Below are positions 53,017 through 60,658 of a stretch of 64,000 nt of DNA, one piece after another. This stretch comes from Methanospirillum hungatei (GTDB lineage Archaea > Halobacteriota > Methanomicrobia > Methanomicrobiales > Methanospirillaceae). The position numbers and the translations under genes are program-made. The notes below the pieces were generated by a model, which was given only the letters and a program-made list of their open reading frames with translations, was not told where the DNA came from and ran no database searches. Location of the stretch: positions 2,356,001-2,420,000 of the forward strand of contig NZ_CP077107.1 in the NCBI RefSeq assembly GCF_019263745.1. Direction: 5' to 3'. Position 1 is the stretch's first letter; each line of letters begins with the position of its first letter.

Positions 53017-53496
53017 ATGGGACAATCTACCTATTCCGGGGTTCCAGGTATTCTGCGACCCTTTAAAGAATATATTGAGAAATGGGCGCTTCCATCTGGA
53101 TCAGAAATTGTTTTTTATGGTGTTCCAGGAACCTGTACTCCCTTTGTTGAGTTACTTTGCTTTGCTATCAGATCTCTTCCTGTCACCTGTATCTTTGTTC
53201 CTTACACTCATGAGGAAAAAGCTCATAAACTGGCTTTGAAGACTGATGTCGGATTTCAGGCAATAGAAAATTATGCTCCGAAGAACCCAGCTGTAGTAGT
53301 AATAATGGGTGGACTTGCAATGCCGAACATGCCGGTAACCGCCGATGATGTTGCGGTAGTATTGAAAAAATGGAAAGGGGCAGGGACCATCGGCGTCTGT
53401 TTTATGCATATGTTTGAAAAAGCGGGCTGGCTTGATAAGGTGCATTTTGATATGCTCATAGATGCTGATATTTCGGTTTCTGTAACATCTGAATAA
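53017..53496 (+). CDS. Methanogen-specific protein, DUF2124-like
   Basis: 159 residues with a Rossmann-like order of strands (EIVFYGVPGTCTPFVELL, VVVIMGGLAMP, GTIGVCFMHMF). Probably the DUF2124 family, recalled as found in methanogens and of unknown function. A cysteine follows the first strand. It is 31 bases upstream of mrp, so possibly co-transcribed with the Fe-S cluster genes. Confidence 0.65.
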   Translation: MGQSTYSGVPGILRPFKEYIEKWALPSGSEIVFYGVPGTCTPFVELLCFAIRSLPVTCIFVPYTHEEKAHKLALKTDVGFQAIENYAPKNPAVVVIMGGLAMPNMPVTADDVAVVLKKWKGAGTIGVCFMHMFEKAGWLDKVHFDMLIDADISVSVTSE

Positions 53497-53527
53497 TCTT
53501 TAAAAAATATTTCAATTTTGATGTATC

Positions 53528-54340
53528 ATGGAACATTCTCAAAAAACCAATCTGCCCGAAAGAGCGAATATTAATGTTCGCCATGTTATACTCGTTCTTT
53601 CAGGAAAAGGCGGTGTTGGCAAATCAACAGTATCTGTAAATCTGGCATATGCTCTGGCAATGAAGGGTAAGCAGGTGGGCCTGCTCGATCTGGACATTCA
53701 TGGTCCAAACGTGCCAAAAATGCTTGGTATTGAAAAACATCAATTACTTTCAGAAAATAATAAAATAATTCCAGTTCGTGTCCTTGACAACCTTCAAGTG
53801 GTTTCTATGGCTTTTCTTCTTCCTCATAGAAACTCTCCGGTAGTGTGGAGGGGTCCGATGAAATCTTCAGCGATAAGGCAATTTCTAGAGGATACTGCAT
53901 GGGAACCTCTTGATTATCTGATCGTTGATCTCCCGCCCGGTACGGGTGATGAAGCGTTGACTGTAGCCCAATCTGCACCTAACATTTCTGGTGCTGTTAT
54001 TGTTACATCTCCACAGTCTGTTTCTACCCTTGATTCATCCAAAGCAATTACGTTCAGTAGAGATCTAGGCATCGAAGTACTTGGCGTGATAGAGAATATG
54101 AGTGGGTATATCTGCCCTTCATGTAAAAAGGAAGTTGATATATTTGGAAAAGGTGGGGGCGAAAAGATAGCAGAAGAGATGGATGTTCCCTATCTTGGTA
54201 ATATTCCAGTGGATGTTGATATCAGGCGGTCATGTGATGAGGGTTGGCCGTATGTCGCAAAAATTACTGGAAGTCCTGCATGGTCTTCTATTCACACAAT
54301 AATCGAAAAACTGAATGCACGGATCGAAAAATCCAAATAG
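53528..54340 (+). CDS. Mrp/NBP35-type Fe-S cluster carrier ATPase
   Basis: 270 residues. Deviant Walker A SGKGGVGKST (about 24-33), DLDIHGPN, LPPGTGDE, and the CxxC pair CPSC (about 197-200) that bridges a [4Fe-4S] cluster between subunits. Archaeal Mrp proteins bind and hand over Fe-S clusters. First of several P-loop ATPase and Fe-S genes on the plus strand to 57.5 kb. Confidence 0.92.
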   Translation: MEHSQKTNLPERANINVRHVILVLSGKGGVGKSTVSVNLAYALAMKGKQVGLLDLDIHGPNVPKMLGIEKHQLLSENNKIIPVRVLDNLQVVSMAFLLPHRNSPVVWRGPMKSSAIRQFLEDTAWEPLDYLIVDLPPGTGDEALTVAQSAPNISGAVIVTSPQSVSTLDSSKAITFSRDLGIEVLGVIENMSGYICPSCKKEVDIFGKGGGEKIAEEMDVPYLGNIPVDVDIRRSCDEGWPYVAKITGSPAWSSIHTIIEKLNARIEKSK

Positions 54341-54374
54341 AATCTACTCAGTTTTTCATTTCTTGCAGGGAACA

Positions 54375-54398
54375 TTTATTGCTCATATGTGCAATAAA
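54375..54398. promoter_or_regulatory. Palindrome with CTCATATGTG core before the NifX-like gene
   Basis: TTTATTGC and GCAATAAA, perfect arms around TCATATGT, ending eight bases before the ATG at 54407. The centre CTCATATGTG is one base off the CTCATATGAG repeated at 56933, 59568 and 60414. The left arm doubles as a TATA-like sequence. Confidence 0.55.
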
Positions 54399-54406
54399 TA
54401 TCTGGT

Positions 54407-54739
54407 ATGATAGTAAGCATACCTTCGAGTGGTTCCACCCTGGACTCTCAAATGGATGATCGATTTGGACGTGCTCCGTACTTTGCATTCTTTGATACTG
54501 ACAGTGGCAGCTCTAGAATAGAAGCAAACCCACACGCAGGAGGATCAGGAGGTGTTGGTCCAATGGCAGTACAGTTTTTAGTTAAAAACAATGTGCAGAT
54601 TCTTATTGCACCCCGCCTTGGAGGCAATGCAGATGGTGCCCTGAAAGCATCCAACATAACAGTGATCATGCGAAATCCGGATGTAACCGTAGAAGCTGCA
54701 TATAATGCATGGAAACAGAGTTCTGAGAACTCTTCATGA
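54407..54739 (+). CDS. NifX/NifB C-terminal-like protein (FeMo-cofactor family)
   Basis: 110 residues, the dinitrogenase iron-molybdenum cofactor biosynthesis fold: MDDRFGRAPYFAFFD, GGVGPMAVQFLVKN, IAPRLGGNADGALK. Small proteins of this type bind metal-sulfur clusters. No nif genes are in the window, so a role in general Fe-S or metal handling with the MinD-ferredoxin ATPases is more likely. Confidence 0.85.
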   Translation: MIVSIPSSGSTLDSQMDDRFGRAPYFAFFDTDSGSSRIEANPHAGGSGGVGPMAVQFLVKNNVQILIAPRLGGNADGALKASNITVIMRNPDVTVEAAYNAWKQSSENSS

Positions 54740-54767
54740 ATAATAGAAAAAATCTGCGGAGTCCTGT

Positions 54768-55619
54768 ATGCAGATTGTAATTGCCAGTGGAAAAGGAGGA
54801 ACCGGAAAAACAACTATCTCCTCCAATCTTGGATATGTCCTTTCTCAAAGCAAAAAAATTACAATTGCGGATTGTGATGTTGAAGAGCCAAACCTGGGTA
54901 TTTTTTTCACCTGCATTCCACAAATCAGAGAGATTCATGTTATTGTCCCTCATGTGGATGAAAATGCCTGTCTTTATTGCGGTGCGTGTGGAGAATTCTG
55001 CAGATTTGGTGCTTTGACAGTACTAAAAGATCGAGTGTTGTTTTTTCCCCAGTTGTGCCATTCATGCGGAGGATGTTTCCGTGTCTGTCCTCATGAGGCC
55101 TTAGAAGAAAACCCTGCCCTGGTTGGGTGCATTGAAACCTGCAATCTTACCGATTCCTTAACTTTGGTCACAGGCAGACTGCGGGAAGGTGATGTCAGGA
55201 CAACTGCAGTAATACATGCGGTACGAGACCAGATTAAGGATGATTCACTTGTTTTGTTGGATGCTCCTCCTGGTACTGCATGCCCCTTTATAGAGACAGT
55301 CGATGATACATCCTTGTGCGTTTTGGTAACAGAACCCACCCCGTTTGGTCTTCATGATTTAAGCGTTGCCGTAGATGTTCTTGATGTTCTTCATATCCCT
55401 GTTGCAGTAATTATTAACCGGAGTGATGGGAATGATGATATTATTGAAGAATATTGTCTGAAGCGAAATCTGCCCATCCTCATGAAAGTTCCACTTGATA
55501 TGGCATTACTCCGAATTCAGAATAATGGTTCTCTCATTTCTCAGGTTGACCCAGTCTGGTTTGATCGTTTTTCAATACTTGGTGATCAAATTCTTGCTTA
55601 TGCTGGGGGACTTCAATGA
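54768..55619 (+). CDS. MinD-like ATPase with inserted two-cluster ferredoxin domain (1)
   Basis: 283 residues. Deviant Walker A SGKGGTGKTT (about 7-16), then after DCDVEEPN an inserted 2[4Fe-4S] ferredoxin with CLYCGACGEFC and CHSCGGCFRVC (about 65-110), and the switch DAPPGTACP. This belongs to the MinD superfamily with inserted ferredoxin domain, often beside NifX-like genes. Electron or cluster delivery is likely; substrate unknown. Its stop overlaps the start of the next, paralogous gene by four bases. Confidence 0.9.
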   Translation: MQIVIASGKGGTGKTTISSNLGYVLSQSKKITIADCDVEEPNLGIFFTCIPQIREIHVIVPHVDENACLYCGACGEFCRFGALTVLKDRVLFFPQLCHSCGGCFRVCPHEALEENPALVGCIETCNLTDSLTLVTGRLREGDVRTTAVIHAVRDQIKDDSLVLLDAPPGTACPFIETVDDTSLCVLVTEPTPFGLHDLSVAVDVLDVLHIPVAVIINRSDGNDDIIEEYCLKRNLPILMKVPLDMALLRIQNNGSLISQVDPVWFDRFSILGDQILAYAGGLQ

Positions 55620-56485
55620 TCCAGGTAGCTGTTGTAAGTGGGAAAGGTGGAACTGGAAAAACAATCCTCACCGCTTCACTTGCTTCATTGTTACCTCAGG
55701 ATAAAGTCTTGATAGATGCTGACGTTGATGCAGCAAATCTTGCACTCCTATTAGATCCTGTTGATTGCAGCGCTGATGAATTCAGAGGCATGGATGGGGC
55801 TTTTATTGATCCTGGTTCCTGTGTTGGATGTGGCATTTGTGCACAGGCCTGTAATTTTGAAGCCATACAAAAAAATCAGGATCTGTATGGGGTAGTACCA
55901 TATCGATGTGAGGGCTGCGGGACCTGTGTTCTTGTGTGTCCTGAAGATGCTGTTCAGATGCAGCCCAGGGTTACTGGCAGAATACATTATGCACAATCCC
56001 ATGCAGGACCACTCCTCTATGGATCACTGATGCCGGGATCAGGAAATTCAGGATTGCTTGTTCATCGTCTTAGGCAGGAAGCAAGAGTGAAACATCCGGA
56101 TGTTTCCCTCGTTCTGATTGATGGACCTCCTGGAATTGGGTGCCCTCTTATATCGACTATCACCGGAATCCAGGTTGCAATATTAGTTACAGAACCGAGC
56201 AAGTCTGCCAAGTCAGATTTGATGCGTCTGATTACATTATGTAGATCCTTTCAAGTCAGGATGTATCTGGTGATAAACCGGTATGATGTAAATGAGGATA
56301 TCGCCAAAGAAATTTGTCAGATAGCAGCAGAAAAGGATATTCATCTGCTTGGCATGATACCATATGATCTGGATGTTCTAAAAGCAACGAGAAATGGGAT
56401 TCCCGTCAGTACGATATCTGGTCATGCATCGGAAGCGATACATCAGATTGCGAAGAACCTTTCAGGTGAGATCGATCAAATATGA
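55616..56485 (+). CDS. MinD-like ATPase with inserted two-cluster ferredoxin domain (2)
   Basis: 289 residues, paralogue of the gene before: Walker A SGKGGTGKTI, DADVDAAN, ferredoxin cysteines CVGCGICAQAC and CEGCGTCVLVC (about 62-105), DGPPGIGCP. The two probably form a heterodimer, as such pairs always occur together (inference). Overlaps both neighbours by four bases, so one operon with the DUF134 regulator. Confidence 0.9.
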   Translation: MIQVAVVSGKGGTGKTILTASLASLLPQDKVLIDADVDAANLALLLDPVDCSADEFRGMDGAFIDPGSCVGCGICAQACNFEAIQKNQDLYGVVPYRCEGCGTCVLVCPEDAVQMQPRVTGRIHYAQSHAGPLLYGSLMPGSGNSGLLVHRLRQEARVKHPDVSLVLIDGPPGIGCPLISTITGIQVAILVTEPSKSAKSDLMRLITLCRSFQVRMYLVINRYDVNEDIAKEICQIAAEKDIHLLGMIPYDLDVLKATRNGIPVSTISGHASEAIHQIAKNLSGEIDQI

Positions 56486-56904
56486 TGGATGTGGAGAATG
56501 GCAGCGGACAGCAACGAAGACGTGGTCGACCCAGGATCAGAAGAAGACTTTCTGAGTTTGGCTCACTCCGCTGTTATGGGCCACGATGTCTTGTTCCGGT
56601 AGAGGAAGAGCCTGTCATATTACTTCCTGAAGAGATTGAGGTGTTACGACTCATAGATCTCGATGGAATGGAACAGGAAGAGGCTGCTTCTTTTCTGGGA
56701 GTTTCCAGAAGAACCGTTTGGAAAGATCTTCATGATGCCAGGCGTAAAGTAACTGATGCACTGGTTAACGGGAAGATTATTGAGGTCTCCGGATGTATGA
56801 GGCAAGGAGGAGACGAATGCCCAAAAACCCATGAATTTCTCTGTCCCCGGGATGCCCATGTCTGTCCGAGGATTGTTCACGATGATACTGATGAATCCTT
56901 GTGA
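56482..56904 (+). CDS. DUF134 helix-turn-helix protein
   Basis: 140 residues. RRRGRPRIRRRLSE start and a sigma-like HTH (EIEVLRLIDLDGMEQEEAASFLGVSRRTVWKDLHDAR) typical of DUF134. About six cysteines (RCYGPRC, GCMRQGGDEC, FLCPRDAHVC) could hold a metal or Fe-S cluster for sensing. Encoded in the MinD-ferredoxin operon and amid four CTCATATGAG sites, it is the best candidate to bind them (inference). Confidence 0.82.
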   Translation: MMDVENGSGQQRRRGRPRIRRRLSEFGSLRCYGPRCLVPVEEEPVILLPEEIEVLRLIDLDGMEQEEAASFLGVSRRTVWKDLHDARRKVTDALVNGKIIEVSGCMRQGGDECPKTHEFLCPRDAHVCPRIVHDDTDESL

Positions 56905-56931
56905 CGCAATCAAAAACTTTTTTATAATTTA

Positions 56932-56943
56932 ACTCATATGAGT
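56932..56943. promoter_or_regulatory. Palindrome ACTCATATGAGT before a Gly/Arg-rich gene
   Basis: Perfect 12-base palindrome just after TATA-like TTTATAATTT (56920-56929). From CTCATATGAG onward 20 bases are the same as those before the gene at 59256, and both are followed by a hairpin (here GGTGC-TGT-GCACC, 56950-56962) and AGGA. Confidence 0.65.
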
Positions 56944-56985
56944 AATAATGGTGCTGTGCACCAGGAGGTGACAACTATACCTGAT

Positions 56986-57165
56986 ATGGATGGTACCGGA
57001 CCCAGATGGCTTGGAGAACGTAAATTTTTCAAGCGGGGATGGTGGAATCAGCCTGACAATAATAATGATATACCGGGTTCTTCTGAACAGAAACCTGAGT
57101 ATGGAATTGGCAGGGGCGGTCTTCCCCGTGGATGTGGGAGAAGAATGCGTAAAAGATGGAACTAA
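56986..57165 (+). CDS. Small Gly/Arg-rich protein, DUF5320-like
   Basis: 59 residues from the ATG at 56986. The frame runs back to an ATG at 56938, but that lies within the palindrome near the expected transcription start, and the family-like start DGTGP appears only at 56986. GGAGGTGA (56964-56971) is a strong ribosome site, though 14 bases away. Aromatic-basic middle (RKFFKRGWWN) and a GRGGLPRGCGRR tail, the same type of tail as at 59256. Function unknown; next to NifX. Confidence 0.6.
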   Translation: MDGTGPRWLGERKFFKRGWWNQPDNNNDIPGSSEQKPEYGIGRGGLPRGCGRRMRKRWN

Positions 57166-57184
57166 TTCAATCAGGTCGTAATAC

Positions 57185-57538
57185 ATGAAAGTTGCAATTG
57201 CGTGTGATGGAAAGGATGTGTCGGCACATTTTGGACACTGTGAAGGGTATGCAATATATGATGCTACTGATTCTGTGATAGCATATTCTGAAACCCTGCA
57301 AAGTCCGGGGCATGAACCAGGACGGCTTCCGGTTTTTCTGGCTGAACATGGTGTAAACCTGATAATTGCCGGAGGAATGGGAGCTCGTGCTGTTCAACTC
57401 TTCAATGATAACAATATTGAGGTTATTCTTGGAGTAAGTGGCCCGGTTGATGTTGCTGCACAGAATTTTATTGGCGGAAAATTACAGTCCACCGGTAGTA
57501 TCTGTTCACATCACGATCATGAGTGTTCCGGACATTAA
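57185..57538 (+). CDS. NifX-like protein with His/Cys tail
   Basis: 117 residues: MKVAIACDGKDVSAHFGHCEGYAIYD, IAGGMGARAVQLF and the end CSHHDHECSGH. Dinitrogenase iron-molybdenum cofactor family, with two N-terminal cysteines and a metal-binding-like tail. Starts 19 bases after the small Gly/Arg-rich gene, probably co-transcribed. Confidence 0.87.
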   Translation: MKVAIACDGKDVSAHFGHCEGYAIYDATDSVIAYSETLQSPGHEPGRLPVFLAEHGVNLIIAGGMGARAVQLFNDNNIEVILGVSGPVDVAAQNFIGGKLQSTGSICSHHDHECSGH

Positions 57539-57822
57539 CCAGCTTGATTGTCGTAAACGTTGATTGTAGTATCTTTTCCAGGTAAAATATTGCCATCATT
57601 GGCAAACCTCTCCCGAGAAAATATCCCCTTGTGAGTAACTGGAATATATCCGGAAGGTCGGAACACCGACTTTTTCCGGTTATTGAAGAAAACTTTCTCT
57701 TGGTCATGATTTCTCATTTTACCTTTGAATAAATGTATTTACCCAGGTACTCGTTCGGAATTATCCGGATAGGTGTGAAAAGAGATGAATCCAAACCTTA
57801 ATTCTCGTGTAAAATCGATATT

Positions 57823-58764
57823 TTAAACGTTTATACCTACCCAGTAAAAAATTCCCCGTTCACCACTTTTTGCCTGAACAATCCCCTGCTGAACCATCAG
57901 AGCCAGTTTTTTTCTGACCTCCGGTGCCTGAAGTCCGGTCATGTGTGCGATATCTTCTGCAGTACAGGGACGACGACGGAGTGTTTCATCTATCAGGGCA
58001 ATACTGTCATCATCAGAGAGAAGCGTACCTGGTTCATCAAAGCCCGTGATATCAACCGGTATTCCTCCTTCAGCAAAGAAATCCTGGATATTCTTTAATT
58101 GCATCGGGTCAGGTGAAGACACCCATGCTTCTGTTCCCGGCCGGTCAAGGTAATTGAGCTGGATCCTGTTTGGCCTGATACGGTATGTAGCAGTCCGGAG
58201 CTTATCAAGTTCAGTATCCGTGGTGTTCAGTCCGGGAACCAGGAATACTTCCAGCCAGATCTGGCCTAAATACTCGTTCCTTAGGTTCTTTATTCCCTGG
58301 ATGATTTGAGTAACCGACAATCCCGGAACAGGCCGGTGAATTTTCTCGAAGATCTCTTGTGTGGTTGTTGTTATCGTTGGACTCACGAGATCAGCCTTGA
58401 GAAGATCCCGCCGTACATCAGGGTCAGTGCAGAGACTTCCATTGGTAAGGACCGCTACCTTATACTGATCATAGTTTTGTTTCAGGTGGGCAAGCACAGG
58501 GCCGAGAGAGAGCGAGAGGGTGGGTTCGCCTGATCCGGCAAACGTGATATAATCAAGTCTTGGAGAAGAGGAGAGGATTGTATCTACCTGGTGGATGATC
58601 TCATCGGTCCTGAAAAATTCTCTTCTCTGCGATATGAGATCAGTTGTTGCTCCACATTCGCAGTATACACAGTTGTATGAACATGTTTTGAAAGGGATGA
58701 GGTCAATACCAAGCGATCGACCAAGTCGTCTTGAGATAACCGGTCCGAAAATATGGTGAATCAT
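57823..58764 (-). CDS. Radical SAM protein (COG0731-like) with C-terminal winged helix
   Basis: 313 residues. Radical SAM motif CSYNCVYC (CxxxCxxC, about 28-35), FAGSGEPTLS and LTNGSL, as in wyosine-like/COG0731 proteins. Extra cysteine ECG beside the cluster motif. The last 65 residues form a winged helix (TLRRRPCTAEDIAHMTGLQAPEVRKKL), an unusual addition that suggests nucleic-acid binding. Substrate unknown. Confidence 0.8.
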   Translation of the reverse strand: MIHHIFGPVISRRLGRSLGIDLIPFKTCSYNCVYCECGATTDLISQRREFFRTDEIIHQVDTILSSSPRLDYITFAGSGEPTLSLSLGPVLAHLKQNYDQYKVAVLTNGSLCTDPDVRRDLLKADLVSPTITTTTQEIFEKIHRPVPGLSVTQIIQGIKNLRNEYLGQIWLEVFLVPGLNTTDTELDKLRTATYRIRPNRIQLNYLDRPGTEAWVSSPDPMQLKNIQDFFAEGGIPVDITGFDEPGTLLSDDDSIALIDETLRRRPCTAEDIAHMTGLQAPEVRKKLALMVQQGIVQAKSGERGIFYWVGINV

Positions 58765-58869
58765 AGTTACAATGGGATACCTGAATATTCGTATTCACTG
58801 GGTTTTTCTCAATGGAATGATATTCAATCCATCTATCTTTCTATTGCATATGTATGTTAGAGTCAATTA

Positions 58870-59121
58870 TTACCTGCAATCTGACCAGAGCTCATTTTTC
58901 ATTGCTTCAATATCACTTCGGGTGAATTTTTCTTTTGAATTTGCAGGTGCTCGTATGGATTTCAGAAACGGATCCTCATTGGGTTCCCGATGAATGATTA
59001 TTGTATTATTATCCATCACCTTCAGTGATACTTTTTCAAAAGGTCTAAAAAGCACTTTCTCATTTATTGCATGAAGAGAAATTTTGAGATCCTGATCTAT
59101 CTTACTGTATTCATAAGGCAT
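58870..59121 (-). CDS. AbrB/VapB-like antitoxin, orphan
   Basis: 83 residues. The N-terminal half fits a SpoVT/AbrB swapped-hairpin barrel (EKVLFRPFEKVSLKVMDNNTIIIHRE), and the C-terminal helix (KEKFTRSDIEAMKNELW) looks like the toxin-binding tail of VapB proteins. No PIN-domain toxin gene is adjacent, so it may be an orphan or regulate other genes. Confidence 0.5.
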   Translation of the reverse strand: MPYEYSKIDQDLKISLHAINEKVLFRPFEKVSLKVMDNNTIIIHREPNEDPFLKSIRAPANSKEKFTRSDIEAMKNELWSDCR

Positions 59122-59255
59122 CTTGTCTGGTTTACCTACATGTAATTTATCAATTTATTATCATAATGGATGTACGGAGAGAATACTTTTCTCAAAAAGA
59201 GGGATCCGATCAGGTTAATACATGGAAATAGAAAGAATTCTACTGATAGGATTCT

Positions 59256-59531
59256 TTACCAGAAACATCGTCCCCTTCTTCCTCGCGGACCTCCAAATGT
59301 ACATCCTCGTCCCCCGCCATAGGGTATTCCTCCACGACCGCGTCCGTATATTGGTGCTTGACTCTGAACTGGTGGCTGATATACGGGAACATTTTCGGTT
59401 GTGATTGTCTGACTATCTCCGGAAGGTGCGACAGGTTGACGTGCTGACTGATATGTAGTGCGGCAGTATCCAAATCCTCTTCCTGTCATGGAACCTCGTC
59501 CAAGAGGTCCGGTTCTATCAAATCCTGGCAT
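59256..59531 (-). CDS. Small Gly/Arg-rich protein, DUF5320-like
   Basis: 91 residues. Begins MPGFDRTGPLGRGSMTGRGFGYC, the hallmark of DUF5320-type proteins often encoded beside NifX/MinD-ferredoxin genes. Pro/Gln-rich middle and a GRGRGGIPYGGGRGCTFGG tail. AGGAAA precedes the ATG by seven bases. Intrinsic disorder likely. Function unknown. Upstream are a hairpin and a CTCATATGAG site. Confidence 0.75.
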   Translation of the reverse strand: MPGFDRTGPLGRGSMTGRGFGYCRTTYQSARQPVAPSGDSQTITTENVPVYQPPVQSQAPIYGRGRGGIPYGGGRGCTFGGPRGRRGRCFW

Positions 59532-59542
59532 ATTTTTTTCCT

Positions 59543-59560
59543 GGTACGATACATCGTACC
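59543..59560 (-). promoter_or_regulatory. Leader hairpin of the DUF5320-like gene
   Basis: Perfect 8-base arms GGTACGAT/ATCGTACC with a two-base centre, directly before the ribosome site. A matching shorter hairpin stands in the same place before the gene at 56986. Confidence 0.5.
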
Positions 59561-59567
59561 ATTATTA

Positions 59568-59577
59568 CTCATATGAG
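59568..59577. promoter_or_regulatory. Palindrome CTCATATGAG before the DUF5320-like gene
   Basis: Perfect 10-base palindrome 37 bases upstream of the start at 59531; on the minus strand a TATA-like TTTATGTATTTT precedes it. Followed by the same TAATAATGGT as at 56933. Confidence 0.65.
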
Positions 59578-59682
59578 CAAAAATACATAAAGGTATCGTT
59601 CAAGCGCTGAATGATCCTTATTTTTATACTCCCATACATCTCAAATAAAATAATTACAATGGTTTTCAAAAATGATGAAAAA

Positions 59683-60402
59683 TTATCCCCCAGTTACCAA
59701 CGGGGGGATGTAAGGTGAACTAAAATATGAGTTATGCTCTCCTAATTTTCGTCTTACCTCCTCAAGCAGTCGTGTTATTTCATCCTGCTCATCAGGATGT
59801 GATACTCCCGCATTTTCGTACTGAGTAAGAGCTGTTTCAAGTGCATTGACCGCCTCTGGAAATCGATTCAGATTATTGAAAACTCTTCCTAATCCTGCAT
59901 AGGATGCCCAGTTGGATGCAGCGCCTTCAGCACTGGTTATTGCCTGTTGATAAGCTTCAAGTGCTGAAAGATACCTTTTTTGACGTTCAAGGGTGATACC
60001 TAATCCATACCACGCTTCGGGATTTGTGGGATCCAGTTCAGTGGCTTTTTGAAAAGCTGAGTATGCACCCCGGTAATTTCCCCCATCAAGTGCAGCATAC
60101 CCTGTAGTAATATAGTCGTCTGTCTGGTCGGGAGTGATCGTCGGAGTAGGTGAGGGAGTGACTCCTCTGTCCAGGACAGTACTCATAAGGTTTTGATCTA
60201 TCTGTTTTAGAAGCCAGTTTGGAGCAGAGAATAACGAACCATGTGACCAGCCATCCTCGTATGGTACCATTCCGGATGGAACAAGATCTGGATCGAATGC
60301 GTATCCATTATAATATACTTTCCCGGTATCAGCGGTGCAGACTATACCTACAACGCTCAGAAGAATAGTGAGGATAAGCAGGGTCAGAAGATTGTGTGAC
60401 AT
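59683..60402 (-). CDS. Secreted TPR protein
   Basis: 239 residues: signal peptide (about 1-24), a 70-residue region ending in Thr/Pro (TPSPTPTITPDQ), then about three TPR units (ATELDPTNPEAWYGLGITLERQKRYLSAL and neighbours). Extracellular protein-binding role likely. A CTCATATGAG palindrome lies 11 bases upstream of the start. Located just after mcrA but with its own promoter. Confidence 0.75.
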   Translation of the reverse strand: MSHNLLTLLILTILLSVVGIVCTADTGKVYYNGYAFDPDLVPSGMVPYEDGWSHGSLFSAPNWLLKQIDQNLMSTVLDRGVTPSPTPTITPDQTDDYITTGYAALDGGNYRGAYSAFQKATELDPTNPEAWYGLGITLERQKRYLSALEAYQQAITSAEGAASNWASYAGLGRVFNNLNRFPEAVNALETALTQYENAGVSHPDEQDEITRLLEEVRRKLGEHNSYFSSPYIPPLVTGG

Positions 60403-60412
60403 ACATAATTGA

Positions 60413-60424
60413 TCTCATATGAGA
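60413..60424. promoter_or_regulatory. Palindrome TCTCATATGAGA before the TPR gene
   Basis: Perfect 12-base palindrome close to the ATG at 60402, after a TATA-like TTTTTTAGTT on the minus strand. Fourth member of the CTCATATGAG set. Confidence 0.6.
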
Positions 60425-60633
60425 ACTAAAAACTTTCTTATGGATTATCATAATTCAGTCAACCCTAATTTTTAGAGTTTGTGATGTTATCAGATCCAGG
60501 CAGTTTTTATTTCTTCCTTATCTTTTGTGGATAGCAGATACTCAACCGAATAAAAAAACCGATTGAGAATGGAATTTTCAAGATCTGTATCAATAAGAAA
60601 AATCTGTCTGAAAGAAGGTGTTATTACTGGAAT

Positions 60634-60655
60634 AAAAAAGAAAAAGTGTTTTTCC
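60634..60655 (-). terminator. T-rich terminator of the mcr operon
   Basis: On the minus strand, just after the mcrA stop, two T-runs (TTTTTC then TTTTTTATT) follow; archaeal oligo-T terminator. Confidence 0.55.
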
Positions 60656-60658
60656 CGT

